A stretch of DNA of 64,000 bases, taken from contig NZ_JAGHQX010000013.1 in NCBI RefSeq assembly GCF_017744095.1, positions 1 to 64,000 of the forward strand, read 5' to 3'. Shown piece after piece: positions 35,030 through 46,300 of this stretch. The DNA is from Shimia sp. R10_1 (GTDB taxonomy: Bacteria > Pseudomonadota > Alphaproteobacteria > Rhodobacterales > Rhodobacteraceae). The position numbers were made by a program, and so were the translations under genes. Each line of letters starts with the position of its first letter. Positions within the stretch are counted from its first letter, which is position 1. The notes under the pieces were generated by a model. That model saw only the letters and a list, made by a program, of their open reading frames with translations, searched no databases and was not told where the DNA came from.

Positions 35030-35045
35030 GGCCACCGAAGTGGCC
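35030..35045 (+). other. Small stable hairpin upstream of aroQ
   Basis: GGCCAC CGAA GTGGCC is a perfect 6-bp stem with a GNRA-like CGAA tetraloop about 130 bp before aroQ. The remaining 34900-35172 spacer shows no gene; it must hold the promoters of the divergent regulator and aroQ. Confidence 0.4.
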
Positions 35046-35172
35046 CTCCGGGTGTCACTGCACGCACCGTTAGGCGCACCCCAGCCACAGATTTCTGATG
35101 CGTTTTTGCCCCCTATTGCCCCAGTCGCGCATTTGCGGCTAGGTCAGAGCCAGCACAAAAGGCAGAGCGCAC

Positions 35173-35610
35173 ATGAGCAGCACAATTTACATCCTCAACG
35201 GTCCCAACCTGAACCTTCTGGGCAAACGTGAACCGGAGATTTATGGCCATGACACGCTGGCCGATGTTGAAACCTCCTGCGCCGCGGTCGGGGCCTCGCA
35301 CGGGTTGTCGGTGAAGCTGCTGCAATCCAATCACGAAGGAGAACTGGTGGATTGGATTCATGAGGCCCGCGACCACGCCGCCGGGATCATCATCAACCCA
35401 GCCGCCTACAGCCACACATCCGTGGCCATTCTGGACGCGCTCAACACCTTCGACGGCCCGGTGCTGGAGGTGCATATCTCCAACATCCACAAACGCGAGG
35501 CCTTCCGGCATCACTCCTATGTCTCTGCCCGCGCAGAGGGCGTGATCGCTGGCTTTGGCGTGGAAGGCTACGCACTGGCCATGCGCCGCATGGGCACGCT
35601 GCTCGGTTAA
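35173..35610 (+). CDS. aroQ: Type II 3-dehydroquinate dehydratase
   Basis: A 145-residue shikimate-pathway enzyme converting 3-dehydroquinate to 3-dehydroshikimate. It has [19 protein letters not shown] with the catalytic Tyr, [25 protein letters not shown] and [18 protein letters not shown] with the catalytic His. Length is standard. In many relatives accB and accC follow; here a strong hairpin and the convergent tex gene follow instead. Confidence 0.97.
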   Translation: MSSTIYILNGPNLNLLGKREPEIYGHDTLADVETSCAAVGASHGLSVKLLQSNHEGELVDWIHEARDHAAGIIINPAAYSHTSVAILDALNTFDGPVLEVHISNIHKREAFRHHSYVSARAEGVIAGFGVEGYALAMRRMGTLLG

Positions 35611-35636
35611 TCCTTCCGACCGACCGCAGGGAGTTC

Positions 35637-35664
35637 TGCGCCTGCCTGCCCCCCGGCAGGCGCA
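35637..35664. terminator. Strong hairpin between aroQ and tex
   Basis: A perfect 10-bp stem (TGCGCCTGCC / GGCAGGCGCA) with an 8-base loop lies 26 bases after the aroQ stop between convergent genes. No T-tract follows, so termination may need Rho or the hairpin may protect the 3' end. Confidence 0.5.
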
Positions 35665-35768
35665 TCTGCAACGGCTCAATAGATAGTGAGCCAAGTGGTT
35701 TGGGGAACCAAAGCGCAGCCTTTCACGCTGCAAAATCGCCTACCCAGGCAGGCGCCGCCCTCCCCTCA

Positions 35769-38135
35769 TCACTTCTTCCGCATCGCATCCATCAACGCCG
35801 CCCCCAGCGCACCATTGCCGCTGTCTTGCTGCTTGGGCTTGGCACCGTGATTGCCACCGCCACCACCACGCGACCCTTTCCCACGCGGCCCGCCGCCGGA
35901 TCCCCCCGGACCACCGCGCCCCTTACCGCCAAAACCAGCCCGCGCGTTGCGGTCTTCCTTGGCTGAGGCCCCGCCATCCTTGCGCATGGAAAGCCCAATC
36001 CGTTTGCGCGGCACATCCACCTCGGTAACAGTAACCTTCACCACATCCCCGGCTTTCACCACTTCATGTGGGTCTTTCACAAAGCGATCCGCCAACTGGC
36101 TCACATGCACCAGACCATCCTGATGCACGCCCACATCCACGAAGGCTCCAAAAGCCGCCACATTGGTCACCGTCCCTTCCAACACCATGCCGGGCTTGAG
36201 ATCAGAGATCTCCTCAACCCCATCAGCAAAGGTCGCGGTCTTAAACGTCGGGCGCGGGTCACGCCCCGGTTTTTCCAGCTCACTCAAAATATCGCGCACG
36301 GTTGGCAGGCCGAATTTCTCGGAGACAAACTCCTCCGCCCGTAAGCGTTTCAACGCCGCGCCATCGCCCATCAGGCTGCGCACATCCCGGCCACAGGCCG
36401 AGACAATCTTGCGCGCCACATCATAGGCTTCCGGGTGCACCGCGCTGGCGTCTAGCGGCTCATTCCCTTCGGTGATCCGCAAGAACCCCGCGCATTGTTC
36501 AAAGGCCACCGGCCCCAAGCGGGCTACCTTCAACAGCTCTTTGCGCGAGCCAAAGGCGCCATTGGCATCCCGATGCGCCACAATCGCTTCCGCCAGACCG
36601 GGCCCAAGACCGGACACATGCGCCAAGAGCGGGGCCGACGCCATGTTCAGATCCACACCCACCGCGTTCACCGCATCTTCCACCACCGCTTCCAGCGACT
36701 TGCCCAAACGGTGCTGATCCACATCGTGCTGATACTGGCCAACCCCGATGGACTTTGGCTCAATCTTCACCAGTTCCGCCAGCGGATCCTGCAAACGCCG
36801 CGCAATCGACACCGCCCCGCGCAACGACACATCCAGCTCCGGGAACTCCCGCGCCGCCAGCTCGCTTGCGGAATAGACCGAGGCCCCTGCCTCGCTCACA
36901 ACCACTTTGGTCGGCGCTTTCACACCTTTTGGCAGATGCTTCAGCACCTCGCCCACCAGCTTCTCGCTCTCCCGGCTTGCGGTGCCATTGCCAATCGCGA
37001 CCAGCTCCACGCCATGTTTGGCAATCAGCGCCATCAAGGTCGCCTCAGCGCCGCGCACATCATTCTTCGGCTGGAAGGGGTAAATCGTGGCCGTATCCAA
37101 CAGCTTACCGGTGGCATCCACCACCGCCACTTTACAGCCGGTGCGAATGCCCGGGTCCAGACCCAGCGTCGCCTTCGCCCCCGCAGGAGCCGCAAGCAAG
37201 AGGTCTTTCAGGTTGCGCGCAAATACCTGAATGGCCTCTTCCTGCGCCCGCGCACGCAGCTCGCCCATCAGATCCACGGTCATCGTCAGGCTCAGCTTCA
37301 CCCGCCAGGTCCAGCCCGCCACTTTGCGCAACCACAGATCACCGGGCGCCTCACTACGGGTGTCGAGATAGCTCGCCACCATCGCCTCGGCCCGCTCTTT
37401 GCCGCCCTCGGGATCAGGGCCAATGTCCAGCGAGATCACGCCTTCTTTGGAGGCGCGCATCATCGCCAGCGCACGGTGGCTTGGCACTTTGGACCACGGC
37501 TCTGAATGCTCAAAGTAGTCCGAAAACTTCGCGCCCGCCTGTTCCTGACCGGAAATCACTTTGGCCGCCACAATCGCCTCTTTCTGCAAGAAGCTGCGCA
37601 GCTCGCCCAAAAGCGCGGCATTCTCTGTCAGCCCTTCGGCCACAATATCGCGCGCGCCATCCAGCGCTGCTTTCACATCGGCCACGTTTTCGGTGATGTA
37701 ACCCGCCGCCAGCGCCTCAGGGTCCGCCGTGCGATCCGCCAAAATCGCCTCTGCCAGCGGGGCCAACCCGTTTTCCCGCGCGATCATCGCCTTGGTGCGG
37801 CGTTTGGGTTTGTAAGGCAGGTAAATATCTTCCAGCGCGGCTTTGGTCTCAGCCCCCACAATGGCTTTGGCCAGCGCATCGGTCATCTTGCCCTGCTCGG
37901 TGATCGAGGCCGAAACCGTCTCCCGCCGTGCTTCCAGCTCCCGCAAGTAAGCCAGTCGATCCGCCAAGGTCCGCAGCTGGCTGTCATCCAGCCCGCCTGT
38001 CACCTCTTTGCGGTAACGCGCCACAAATGGCACCGTCGCGCCCTCATCCAAAAGCTTCACAGCCGCCCCAACCTGATCGGGTTTGGCGGCAATCTCGCCA
38101 GCAATGGTGCGGAAAATGCGCGTGCTCGTGTCCAA
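35769..38135 (-). CDS. tex: Tex family RNA-binding transcription accessory protein
   Basis: A 788-residue protein with the Tex N-terminal helices, a YqgF-like core ([22 protein letters not shown]), helix-hairpin-helix repeats ([23 protein letters not shown]), and an S1 RNA-binding domain ([30 protein letters not shown]) near residue 660-730. It ends in a glycine/arginine-rich tail of about 45 residues, which probably adds nonspecific RNA affinity. The TTG at 38135 has AGGAGA upstream; the ATG at 38156 lies before that ribosome site and is less likely. Confidence 0.94.
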   Translation of the reverse strand: MDTSTRIFRTIAGEIAAKPDQVGAAVKLLDEGATVPFVARYRKEVTGGLDDSQLRTLADRLAYLRELEARRETVSASITEQGKMTDALAKAIVGAETKAALEDIYLPYKPKRRTKAMIARENGLAPLAEAILADRTADPEALAAGYITENVADVKAALDGARDIVAEGLTENAALLGELRSFLQKEAIVAAKVISGQEQAGAKFSDYFEHSEPWSKVPSHRALAMMRASKEGVISLDIGPDPEGGKERAEAMVASYLDTRSEAPGDLWLRKVAGWTWRVKLSLTMTVDLMGELRARAQEEAIQVFARNLKDLLLAAPAGAKATLGLDPGIRTGCKVAVVDATGKLLDTATIYPFQPKNDVRGAEATLMALIAKHGVELVAIGNGTASRESEKLVGEVLKHLPKGVKAPTKVVVSEAGASVYSASELAAREFPELDVSLRGAVSIARRLQDPLAELVKIEPKSIGVGQYQHDVDQHRLGKSLEAVVEDAVNAVGVDLNMASAPLLAHVSGLGPGLAEAIVAHRDANGAFGSRKELLKVARLGPVAFEQCAGFLRITEGNEPLDASAVHPEAYDVARKIVSACGRDVRSLMGDGAALKRLRAEEFVSEKFGLPTVRDILSELEKPGRDPRPTFKTATFADGVEEISDLKPGMVLEGTVTNVAAFGAFVDVGVHQDGLVHVSQLADRFVKDPHEVVKAGDVVKVTVTEVDVPRKRIGLSMRKDGGASAKEDRNARAGFGGKGRGGPGGSGGGPRGKGSRGGGGGNHGAKPKQQDSGNGALGAALMDAMRKK

Positions 38136-38280
38136 GGGGGCTCTCCTGAAAATCATTGGAGCACCCTTCTTAGCATTGCCTGCCGCAGGGCCAAGAGCGG
38201 ATCGCCCCGCTCAGAGAAATACCGCCGAAAGAGCAAACAAGGATGCCGCCGACATGGCGACACCCCAAAGTCATGCAGCG

Positions 38281-38979
38281 TTAACCGTCAAGCTCAAGCT
38301 TCTGCAAAAGCGCCTTCATGGTCGCGCGCTCCGCATCCGTCATCGCCGCCTTGCGGCTTTTGAACAGCGTCGCCTGCGACTTCAGCACAAGCGCATCAGA
38401 CAGGATTTTCAGGTGGTTGGCCCGCAGCGTATCGCCTGTCGAGGTGATATCCGCCACGCCTTCCGCCGTCATATTCTTGATCGTGCCTTCGGTCGCGCCT
38501 TGGCTGTCCACCAGCTGATAATCCGCCACACCATTGTCACGCAGGAACTCCCGCACCAAACGGTGATATTTGGTGGCAATCCGCATCCGGAACCCATGGG
38601 TTTCGCGAAAGGCCGCTGCCGCTGCATCCAGATCTTCCAGCGTGTCCACATCGGCCCAACAGCCCGGCACCGCAATGATCAGATCCGCATGGCCAAAACC
38701 CAACAGCGCCAGTTCTGCCACCTGCTGCTCCCACTGGCCGAGCTTTTCGCGCACAAGATCCGTGCCCGTGACACCCAAATGAATGCGCCCCGCCGCCAGC
38801 TCGCGCGGGATTTCCCCGGCAGAGAGCAGCACCAGCTCCACGCCATCCACACCCTCAACCGCACCGGCATATTCCCGATCCGATCCCGTCCGGCTCAGCT
38901 GCACACCGCGCGCACCAAACCAGTCAAAGGTCTTCTCCATCAGCCGCCCTTTGGAGGGCACACCCAGCTTAATGCTCAT
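38281..38979 (-). CDS. hisG: ATP phosphoribosyltransferase, short form
   Basis: A 232-residue catalytic subunit for the first step of histidine synthesis. It starts MSIKLGVPSKGRLMEKT and carries EGVADITSTGDTLRANHLKIL, the PRPP-binding loop. It lacks the C-terminal regulatory ACT-like domain, so it needs HisZ, whose gene overlaps it by 4 bases. Confidence 0.96.
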   Translation of the reverse strand: MSIKLGVPSKGRLMEKTFDWFGARGVQLSRTGSDREYAGAVEGVDGVELVLLSAGEIPRELAAGRIHLGVTGTDLVREKLGQWEQQVAELALLGFGHADLIIAVPGCWADVDTLEDLDAAAAAFRETHGFRMRIATKYHRLVREFLRDNGVADYQLVDSQGATEGTIKNMTAEGVADITSTGDTLRANHLKILSDALVLKSQATLFKSRKAAMTDAERATMKALLQKLELDG

Positions 38980-40061
38980 GCTGCATCCTCCAGATCGACC
39001 AACACACCAGGGCGGATCACACCACCCACGGCAGGAATCTCACGCCCCTGACCCAGCACTTGGGTCAGCGCATCATAGCGCCCGCCCGTTGCCACCGCAG
39101 GCAGATCCGCACGCCCCGGCACATAAAAGCCAAAGACAAACCCGTCGTAATATTCCATCGACGTGCGGCCATAGCTGGCCTCAAACTCAAGGCGCGCCAC
39201 ATCCACACCGCGCGCATCGAGCGCCTCCATACGTTCGCGCAACCGCCGTGCCGCGCCGCTAATTGCGGGCATATCCACCGCCAGATCACGGATATGCTCC
39301 AGCGCGTTGGGCAGGGTTTCCCGCACCGCCAACAGCGCCTCGATCAGCTCCACTTGCAGGGCCGAAATTGGCTCCGCCGCCGCATCCTCGCGCAGCGCAT
39401 CAATCCGTGCGGCCACCTCTGTCTGTGACCGCAGGCCAATGTCGCTATAGCCATGCGCCATCGGAACGTCTGCCGCCAAAAGCGCCGCCCGGCTCGCAGG
39501 CACCTCAGACCGCCCGGCAAAGCGTTCCAGCAACGCTTTGAACTTGCGCGGCCGCCAGATATGACGCGCCAGCGCCCGCTTGCGGTGCTCTGTGGTCTCA
39601 AGCCCAGCCACCGCTGCGGCCAGAATGCCAATGTCCCCGGTGGCAGCGCGCAGCTCCACGCCTTTCAGCGCATCTTGAATGACCGCAAACACCTCGGCAT
39701 CGCTCGCCGCTGGGTTCTCGCGGTCAAACACCTCATAGCCGACCTGCATATATTCATTGGCCCGCGCAGGATCATCTTCCTGCCGCCGAAACACCTCACC
39801 CGCATAGGTATAGCGCGCCGGTTCCGCGCCGTGGGCCATATGCATCTGCACCACAGGCACGGTGAAATCAGGGCGCAGCATCTGCTCCCCGCGCAACGCA
39901 TCAGAGGTCACATAGGCGCGGCCCCGAATGTCCTCACCATAAAGGTCGAGCAGAGCCTCAGCTGGCAAAAGCACAGGTGTCTCCACCGGCACCGCCCCCG
40001 CCGCTTCAAAGCCGGCAGCCAGCGCCGCCGCCCGCGCGCGGATTTTGGATTTCTGTGCCAT
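38976..40061 (-). CDS. hisZ: ATP phosphoribosyltransferase regulatory subunit HisZ
   Basis: A 361-residue class II tRNA-synthetase paralogue without aminoacylation activity. It shows the motif 2-like YTYAGEVFRRQEDDPARANEYMQVGYEVF and a degenerate C-terminal motif (VATGGRYDALTQVLG). It allosterically activates the short HisG. The ATG overlaps the hisS stop by one base, and the genes are likely one transcript hisS-hisZ-hisG. Confidence 0.95.
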   Translation of the reverse strand: MAQKSKIRARAAALAAGFEAAGAVPVETPVLLPAEALLDLYGEDIRGRAYVTSDALRGEQMLRPDFTVPVVQMHMAHGAEPARYTYAGEVFRRQEDDPARANEYMQVGYEVFDRENPAASDAEVFAVIQDALKGVELRAATGDIGILAAAVAGLETTEHRKRALARHIWRPRKFKALLERFAGRSEVPASRAALLAADVPMAHGYSDIGLRSQTEVAARIDALREDAAAEPISALQVELIEALLAVRETLPNALEHIRDLAVDMPAISGAARRLRERMEALDARGVDVARLEFEASYGRTSMEYYDGFVFGFYVPGRADLPAVATGGRYDALTQVLGQGREIPAVGGVIRPGVLVDLEDAA

Positions 40062-41563
40062 CAGCCCGCCTGCTCTTCGCTCTGAGACGCCAGAATTTCG
40101 CGCACCTTCGCCACCAGATCACCGCGTGGCACCTCAAACTGGCTCGGGCGTTCTTTCCACTCTTCAAGCGTGGCGCTCTCGGCAATTTTTGCGCCCAAAA
40201 TCAGGTCTTTGAGCTGCACCACACCGTTGGCTTTCTCGTCACCACCTTCGATCACAGCCACAGGACTGTTGCGCTTATCCGCGTATTTCAGCTGGTTGCC
40301 GAAGTTCTTCGGATTGCCAAGATAGACCTCGGCGCGAATGCCCGCATTGCGCAGCTCGGCCACCATCGCCTGATAATCCGCCATCCGGTCGCGATCCATC
40401 ACGGTGACCACCACTGGCCCCGTGGCCACGCCACCCATCCGGCCCTTTTCACGCAGCGCCGCCAGCAGGCGATCCACCCCGATCGACACCCCAACCGCAG
40501 GCACTTCCTGACCCGTGAACCGCTTCACCAGACCATCGTAACGCCCGCCGCCAGAGACCGAGCCAAACTGCCGCTTGCGGCCCTTCTCATCAAGAATTTC
40601 AAAGGTCAGCTCCGCCTCAAACACCGGCCCGGTGTAATAGCCCAGACCGCGCACAATGGAGGGGTCGATCTCAATCCGGTCACTGCCATAGCCACCAGCG
40701 GCCAGCAGCTCACCAATCTGTTCCAGCTCGGCAATGCCCTCAGCCCCCACCTTGGAGGCGCCAACAGCGCCACGCAGGTTGTCAAAGGTCTTGGCAACAT
40801 CACCCGCTTTGGAGGTCAGGAAGGCAATCACCGGCTCGATCTGGTCGTCAGACAGGCCCACACCATCGATATAAGCGCCAGAGGCGTCCAGACGGCCTTT
40901 GCCCAGCAGCTCACGCACGCCGCTTTCGCCCACCTTGTCGAATTTGTCGATGGTGCGCAGCACGTTGTCACGAGCAACCGGGTCTTCACCAAGCCCCATC
41001 ACTTCCAGCACGCCGTTCATGACCTTGCGGTTGTTCACCCGCACAAGGAAATCCCCGCGCGGAATGCCCACGGTCTCCAGCGTGTCAGACAGCATCGCGC
41101 AGATTTCCGCATCCGCCGCCATGCTCGCCGTGCCCACAGTGTCCGCATCACATTGATAAAACTGACGATAACGCCCCGGTCCCGGCTTTTCATTGCGCCA
41201 CACAGGCCCCATCGCATAGCGACGGTAGGGATTGGGCAAATCATTGCGGTGCTGTGCATAAACCCGCGCCAGCGGCGCGGTCAGATCATAGCGCAGCGCC
41301 ATCCAGTCACCCTGATCTTTCTCGTCAAACTCCTGCCAGGCAAACACGCCTTCATTGGGGCGATCGACATCCGGCAAAAACTTGCCCAGCGCCTCAACGG
41401 TTTCCACCGCGCTGCTTTCCAGGGCCTCAAACCCATAGCGATGATAGACCCCAGCGATCTGATGCAGCATCTCGGTGCGCTCTGTCACCTCCACACCAAA
41501 ATAGTCGCGGAACCCCTTTGGCGTAACTGCCTTGGGGCGGGGGGCTTTCTTCTGCTTGGCCAT
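40061..41563 (-). CDS. hisS: Histidyl-tRNA synthetase
   Basis: A 500-residue class II synthetase. It has motif 2 ([23 protein letters not shown]), histidine A box ([15 protein letters not shown]) and motif 3 ([14 protein letters not shown]), followed by the anticodon-binding domain. It carries the N-terminal GFRDYF segment. First gene of the hisS-hisZ-hisG unit. Confidence 0.97.
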   Translation of the reverse strand: MAKQKKAPRPKAVTPKGFRDYFGVEVTERTEMLHQIAGVYHRYGFEALESSAVETVEALGKFLPDVDRPNEGVFAWQEFDEKDQGDWMALRYDLTAPLARVYAQHRNDLPNPYRRYAMGPVWRNEKPGPGRYRQFYQCDADTVGTASMAADAEICAMLSDTLETVGIPRGDFLVRVNNRKVMNGVLEVMGLGEDPVARDNVLRTIDKFDKVGESGVRELLGKGRLDASGAYIDGVGLSDDQIEPVIAFLTSKAGDVAKTFDNLRGAVGASKVGAEGIAELEQIGELLAAGGYGSDRIEIDPSIVRGLGYYTGPVFEAELTFEILDEKGRKRQFGSVSGGGRYDGLVKRFTGQEVPAVGVSIGVDRLLAALREKGRMGGVATGPVVVTVMDRDRMADYQAMVAELRNAGIRAEVYLGNPKNFGNQLKYADKRNSPVAVIEGGDEKANGVVQLKDLILGAKIAESATLEEWKERPSQFEVPRGDLVAKVREILASQSEEQAG

Positions 41564-41678
41564 TGCTATGGTCCCTGTGAAATAATTACGCCTGTGCCTT
41601 TACAGAATGCCCCGCACAGGAGCAAGGAAAGGCTTTATGACAGTCTCAAGAACCGTGGCATTTCCGGTGCTTCCGTAG

Positions 41679-41699
41679 GGTGCGCATTCACTGCGCACC
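41679..41699. repeat. GGTGCGCA hairpin repeat, copy 2
   Basis: A perfect 8-bp stem (GGTGCGCA / TGCGCACC) with a five-base loop, preceded by TTCCGTAG. It matches the copy at 10994-11013 in stem sequence and 5' flank. It lies between hisS and the tetR 3' end, with no T-tract. Confidence 0.55.
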
Positions 41700-41706
41700 T
41701 GTGCCG

Positions 41707-42279
41707 TCACAACGACGACAGGCCTTCCGCGATATCCTCCGCAATCTCCGCAGCACCTTCTGGATTGTGTTCCGCCAGAACCCGCACCCCCAAGAGGTCA
41801 GACTGATAGCGCCGCGCAAGCTTGTTGGGATCATGACTGGCGCGGATCTGACCCGCAGCCTGAGCCTGGGCAAAAACATCTGCAAAAACCTGCTCAAAGG
41901 TATTCAGATGCGCTGCCGCCTGATCCGCCAGAGGGTGGGCATGCGTGCGCAGCTCCAGCAGCGTTTTGGACAGCATACAGGCCATCGCGGGCGCTTGCGC
42001 ATCCTGAACAGACAGCATCGGCCAAGACTTGAGCGCGTTGAGCGGGCCAATCTCATTGACCAGCACCGCAATCGCCTTTGCGCCATCGCGCGCAAATCGA
42101 TCAAGCGCCAATTCAAACAAAGCATCCTTGGAGCCAAACGCCGCATAAAAGCTGCCCGGCTTGAGTTTGAGTTCATTTTCAAGATCTTTCAACGACGTGC
42201 CCGCCCAGCCACGCCGCCAGAACAAATCCGTGGCACGGTCAATCAACTCATCTTTGTCAAAACTCGGGCGGCGGGGCAT
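41707..42279 (-). CDS. TetR/AcrR family regulator
   Basis: A 190-residue repressor. The N-terminal helix-turn-helix is in ATDLFWRRGWAGTSLKDLENELKLKPGSFYAAFGSKDALF (residues 16-55). The C-terminal part resembles the TetR_C domain of the AcuR/NemR-like group. It is divergent from the AhpD-like gene, with two palindromic operators between them, so it almost certainly regulates that gene and itself. Confidence 0.93.
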   Translation of the reverse strand: MPRRPSFDKDELIDRATDLFWRRGWAGTSLKDLENELKLKPGSFYAAFGSKDALFELALDRFARDGAKAIAVLVNEIGPLNALKSWPMLSVQDAQAPAMACMLSKTLLELRTHAHPLADQAAAHLNTFEQVFADVFAQAQAAGQIRASHDPNKLARRYQSDLLGVRVLAEHNPEGAAEIAEDIAEGLSSL

Positions 42280-42291
42280 GGCTCACACTTT

Positions 42292-42334
42292 CTTGAACGA
42301 TCACTCAAAATATATACTTGAGTGATCACTCAAG
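42292..42334. promoter_or_regulatory. Twin TetR operators
   Basis: CTTGAGTGATCACTCAAG (42317-42334) is a perfect 18-bp palindrome. CTTGAACGATCACTCAAA (42292-42309) differs from it at three positions. They are 25 bp apart in the 98-bp spacer between the divergent tetR and AhpD-like genes, with a TATATA -10-like run between them. Confidence 0.85.
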
Positions 42335-42377
42335 AAACCCTAATTCCACATCACCAACCCAGAAAAGGAACCCTCCG

Positions 42378-42944
42378 ATGTCTTTCCCCTCCCACGACCT
42401 CACCTCCGCCCCAGAAGAGTCCAAACCACAGTTGGAGGCGGCACAGAAAGCCTACGGCACCATCCCCGGCCTGTACAAAGTGCTGTCTGAAAGCCCGCAG
42501 GCGTATCAGGCCTACAACGCCCTGCACCAACTGTTCACCGCCACCGCATTTGACGCCGAAGAGCTGACCGTTGTGTGGCAATCCATCAATGTTGAGCATG
42601 GCTGCCACTACTGCGTGCCCGCCCACAGCGGCATCGCCAAAAGCATGAAAGTGGCAGATGAGATCACTGAAGCACTGCGCAACGAAACCCCGCTGCCCTC
42701 TCCAAAGCTTGAAGCACTGCGCACCTTCACCGTGCAGATGGTGCGCGAGCGCGGCAATGTGACCGATGCACAGATGCAGGCGTTTTTTGAGGCAGGTTAC
42801 GGCCACCGCGCCGTGCTCGATGTGATCTTGGGTCTGTCTCAGAAAACCATTTCCAACTACGTCAACCACGTGGCCAAGACGCCTGTGGATGCGATGTTTG
42901 AACCCCTGAAATGGGAGCGCAGCACCACGCCACTGGCGGTGTAA
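42378..42944 (+). CDS. Carboxymuconolactone decarboxylase/AhpD-like protein
   Basis: A 188-residue protein of the CMD/AhpD fold. The redox motif ExxxxCxxCxxxH is present in VEHGCHYCVPAHSG (about residues 72-85), so a peroxidase or thiol reductase activity is likely. AAAGGA precedes the ATG at 42378. It is under the TetR regulator encoded divergently. The natural inducer, perhaps an electrophile or peroxide, cannot be read from sequence. Confidence 0.9.
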   Translation: MSFPSHDLTSAPEESKPQLEAAQKAYGTIPGLYKVLSESPQAYQAYNALHQLFTATAFDAEELTVVWQSINVEHGCHYCVPAHSGIAKSMKVADEITEALRNETPLPSPKLEALRTFTVQMVRERGNVTDAQMQAFFEAGYGHRAVLDVILGLSQKTISNYVNHVAKTPVDAMFEPLKWERSTTPLAV

Positions 42945-43019
42945 CCCTCCCGAATGTGACCCATGCTCACACAGGGGCTGCGCTTGACGGCGCGGCCCTT
43001 TCGCGCCTATGGCAGCGCT

Positions 43020-43214
43020 ATGGAACAGCTTGAAGAACAGATTGCCCACCTGACCCGCACCATCGAGGATCTCAGCGATGTGGTGGCCCGCCAGGACAGC
43101 GAAATCGCCCTGCTCACCCGCCGCGTGCACATGCTGATGGAACGCGAAGCCAGCCGCGAGTCTGAGGGCGGCGGTGGCGTGGTCATCGGCGACGAACGCC
43201 CGCCACACTATTGA
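43020..43214 (+). CDS. slyX: SlyX family protein
   Basis: With the ATG at 43020 the protein is 64 residues, starting MEQLEEQIAHLTRTIEDLSDVVARQ, a short coiled coil, and ending GDERPPHY, the SlyX C-terminal signature. Function is unknown in general. No strong ribosome site is seen; an in-frame ATG at 42963 would add 19 residues that do not look conserved. Confidence 0.82.
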   Translation: MEQLEEQIAHLTRTIEDLSDVVARQDSEIALLTRRVHMLMEREASRESEGGGGVVIGDERPPHY

Positions 43215-43224
43215 CCGTCCGGTC

Positions 43225-43311
43225 GCTCAGCTGCGCTGAGCCTGCGTGAGGGCGCTGCCCTCGTCACATCAATGATGTGACTTCACCCGGGATATTTTTG
43301 GAATGAGAAAG
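43225..43311 (+). repeat. Three-hairpin ATATTT element upstream of dnaE
   Basis: Three consecutive hairpins, GCTCAG/CTGAGC (43225-43241), GAGGGC GCT GCCCTC (43248-43262) and GTCACATC AAT GATGTGAC (43263-43281), are followed by TTCACCCGGGATATTTTTGG and a purine tail. A near-identical element follows dnaE at 46899. The third stem differs between the copies at two base pairs with pairing kept. Confidence 0.75.
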
Positions 43312-43350
43312 CTGGCGGGTGTTTCCTCCTCCGCGGGGCTGAGATAGCCT

Positions 43351-46300
43351 GTGGCAATGACCACAGCTCCCCGATTCATTCACCTGCGCACCCACACGGA
43401 ATACTCTCTGCTGGAGGGCGCCGTGCGCGTGAAAAAACTGCCCGCGCTTTGTGAAAGCATGGGCATGCCTGCGGTGGCCATCACCGACACCAACAGCCTG
43501 TTTGCCGCGCTTGAGTTTTCGGTGGGCGCGCAGAAAGCCGGCATTCAGCCCATCGTGGGCTGTCAGGTCGATCTGCACATGCCGCACAACGACCCGACCG
43601 GGCGCACCGCGCCGCCGCCCCCCGCCCCCATCGTGCTGCTCAGCCAGCGCGAGGAAGGCTATGAAAACCTCATGAAGCTGTCCTCCTGCCTCTACGTGGA
43701 CAAGGGCGGGCAGCTGCCGCAGGTCACGATGGAAGAGCTGGCGGCGCATTCGACTGGGCTGATCTGTCTCACGGGTGGGCCGGACGGGCCGATGGGGCGC
43801 ATGATGCGCGCAGGCCAGCACGCCGCCGCGCAGGCCATGATGACCCGCTTCAAAGAGATCTTCGCCGACCGGCTCTATGTAGAGCTGCAGCGCCATCCCG
43901 GTGAACATGGCAAACCCGAAGCCGAACAGCGGACCGAGCGCGGCTTTATCGAAATGGCCTACGCCATGGACATCCCGCTGGTCGCCACCAATGATGTCTA
44001 CTTCCCTACAACCGATATGTATGAGGCGCATGATGCGCTGATCTGTATCTCGGAAGGGGCCTATGTGGATCAGCAGGAGGGCCGCCGCCGCCTGACCCCG
44101 CAGCACTATTTCAAATCGCAAGAAGAGATGATCACGCTGTTTGCCGATCTCCCTGAAGCGATTGAAAACACGGTGGAAATCGCCAAACGCTGCGCCTTTG
44201 CCACCTATCTGCGCGACCCGATCCTGCCCAAATTTGCCGACGATGAGGTGGCTGAGCTGCGCCGCATCGCCAATGAGGGCCTGCAGGCCCGCCTTGCGGT
44301 GATCCCCCACGCCGTCAGTGTGGAGGAATATCAGGAACGGCTCGATTTTGAGCTCGGCATCATCGAAGGCATGGGCTTTCCCGGCTACTTCCTGATCGTT
44401 GCGGACTTCATCCAATGGGGCAAGGATCAGGGCATCCCCGTGGGGCCGGGCCGGGGCTCCGGTGCGGGCAGCCTTGTGGCCTACGCGCTCACCATCACCG
44501 ACCTGGATCCGCTGCGCTACTCGCTGCTGTTTGAACGCTTCCTCAACCCGGAACGGGTGTCGATGCCCGACTTTGACATCGACTTCTGCATGGACCGCCG
44601 CGAGGAGGTCATCAAATATGTGCAGCAGAAATACGGCCGCGACAAAGTGGGACAGATCATCACCTTTGGTGCGCTTCTGTCCAAAGCCGCCGTGCGTGAC
44701 ATCGGCCGCGTGTTGCAGATGCCTTATGGCCAAGTGGATCGCCTCTCCAAGCTGATCCCGGTGGAGGGCGTGAAGCCCATGTCCATCGCCGACAGCCTCA
44801 AGGAAGAGCCCCGCCTGCGCGAAGAGGCCGAAAACGAAGAGGTGGTGAACCGCCTCCTGACCTACGGCCAGCAGGTTGAAGGGCTGTTGCGCAACGCCTC
44901 TACCCACGCCGCTGGTGTGGTGATTGGTGACCGTCCGCTGGATGCGCTGGTGCCGCTTTACCAAGATCCCCGTTCTGACATGCCCGCCACCCAGTTCAAC
45001 ATGAAATGGGTCGAACAGGCGGGTCTGGTGAAGTTCGACTTCTTGGGTCTGAAAACCCTCACGGTAATCCAGAACGCCATCGAGCAGATCCACAGCTCGG
45101 GCCGCCCGCTGCATGTGGCCGCCGATGGCACCCAGCTCTATGAGCCTGCCGATGGGGCTGAGAACCAGATCAACGCCATCCCGCTGGATGACAAACCCAC
45201 CTACGATCTCTATTCCGCCGCCAAAACTGTGGCCGTGTTTCAGGTGGAATCCACCGGCATGATGGATGCGCTCAAGCGCATGAAACCCACCTGTATTGAG
45301 GACATCGTTGCCCTTGTGGCGCTCTATCGCCCCGGCCCGATGGAGAACATCCCGGTCTATTGCGAGGTCAAAAACGGGCAGCGCGAGATCGAATCCGTCC
45401 ACCCGCTGATCGACCACATCCTTGAGGAAACTCAGGGCATCATCGTTTATCAGGAACAGGTGATGCAGATCGCGCAGGTCATGGCGGGCTACTCCCTTGG
45501 CGGCGCCGACCTGTTGCGCCGCGCCATGGGTAAGAAGATCAAAGAGGCGATGGACGCCGAGCGCCCGAAATTCGAAAAAGGCGCGGCCGAAAACGGCGTT
45601 CCGGCCAAGAAAGCCTCCGAGGTTTTCGACCTTCTGGAAAAATTCGCCAACTACGGCTTTAACAAATCCCACGCGGCCGCCTATGCGGTGGTGAGCTATC
45701 AGACCGCCTGGCTCAAAGCCAACCATCCGGTTGAATTCATGGCCGGGGTGATGAACTGCGATATCCACCTCACTGATAAGCTCGCGGTCTATTTTGAAGA
45801 GGTCAAAAAAGCCCTCAAACTGCCCTATGTGCCACCCTGCGTGAACCGCTCTGACGCCACCTTCAAAGTGGTCGATGGCGCGCTGGTCTACGCCCTTGGG
45901 GCGCTGAAAAACGTCGGTGTGGAGGCGATGAAGCTCGTCACCGAAGGCCGCAAGGTCGACGGGCAGGATAAGCCTTTTGCCACGCTCTTTGATTTCGCCC
46001 GTCGGGTGGATCTCAAAAAAGTGGGCAAACGCCCGCTGGAAATGCTCGCCCGCTCCGGCGCCTTTGATCAGCTCGATGGCAACCGCCGCCGTGTGCTGGA
46101 AAGCCTCGATGGTCTGGTCAACTACTCCGCCGCCATTCAGGAACAGAAGACCTCAAATCAGGTCTCGCTCTTTGGCGAGGCCGGGGATGACCTGCCAGAG
46201 CCGCGCCTCTCCCCCGCCGGGGACTGGTTGCAGGCTGAGCGTCTGGATGAGGAAGCCAAGGCTATCGGCTTCTTCCTCTCCGGTCACCCGCTCGAAGATT

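Noticed and set aside
39977-41806. 609-codon open frame opposite hisS
   Set aside because: Antisense shadow across hisS and into tetR; the real synthetase motifs are on the minus strand.
43264-45768. 834-codon open frame on the minus strand
   Set aside because: It lies fully opposite dnaE, is rich in His/Gly/Val as expected from reading GC-biased codons in antisense, and resembles no family.
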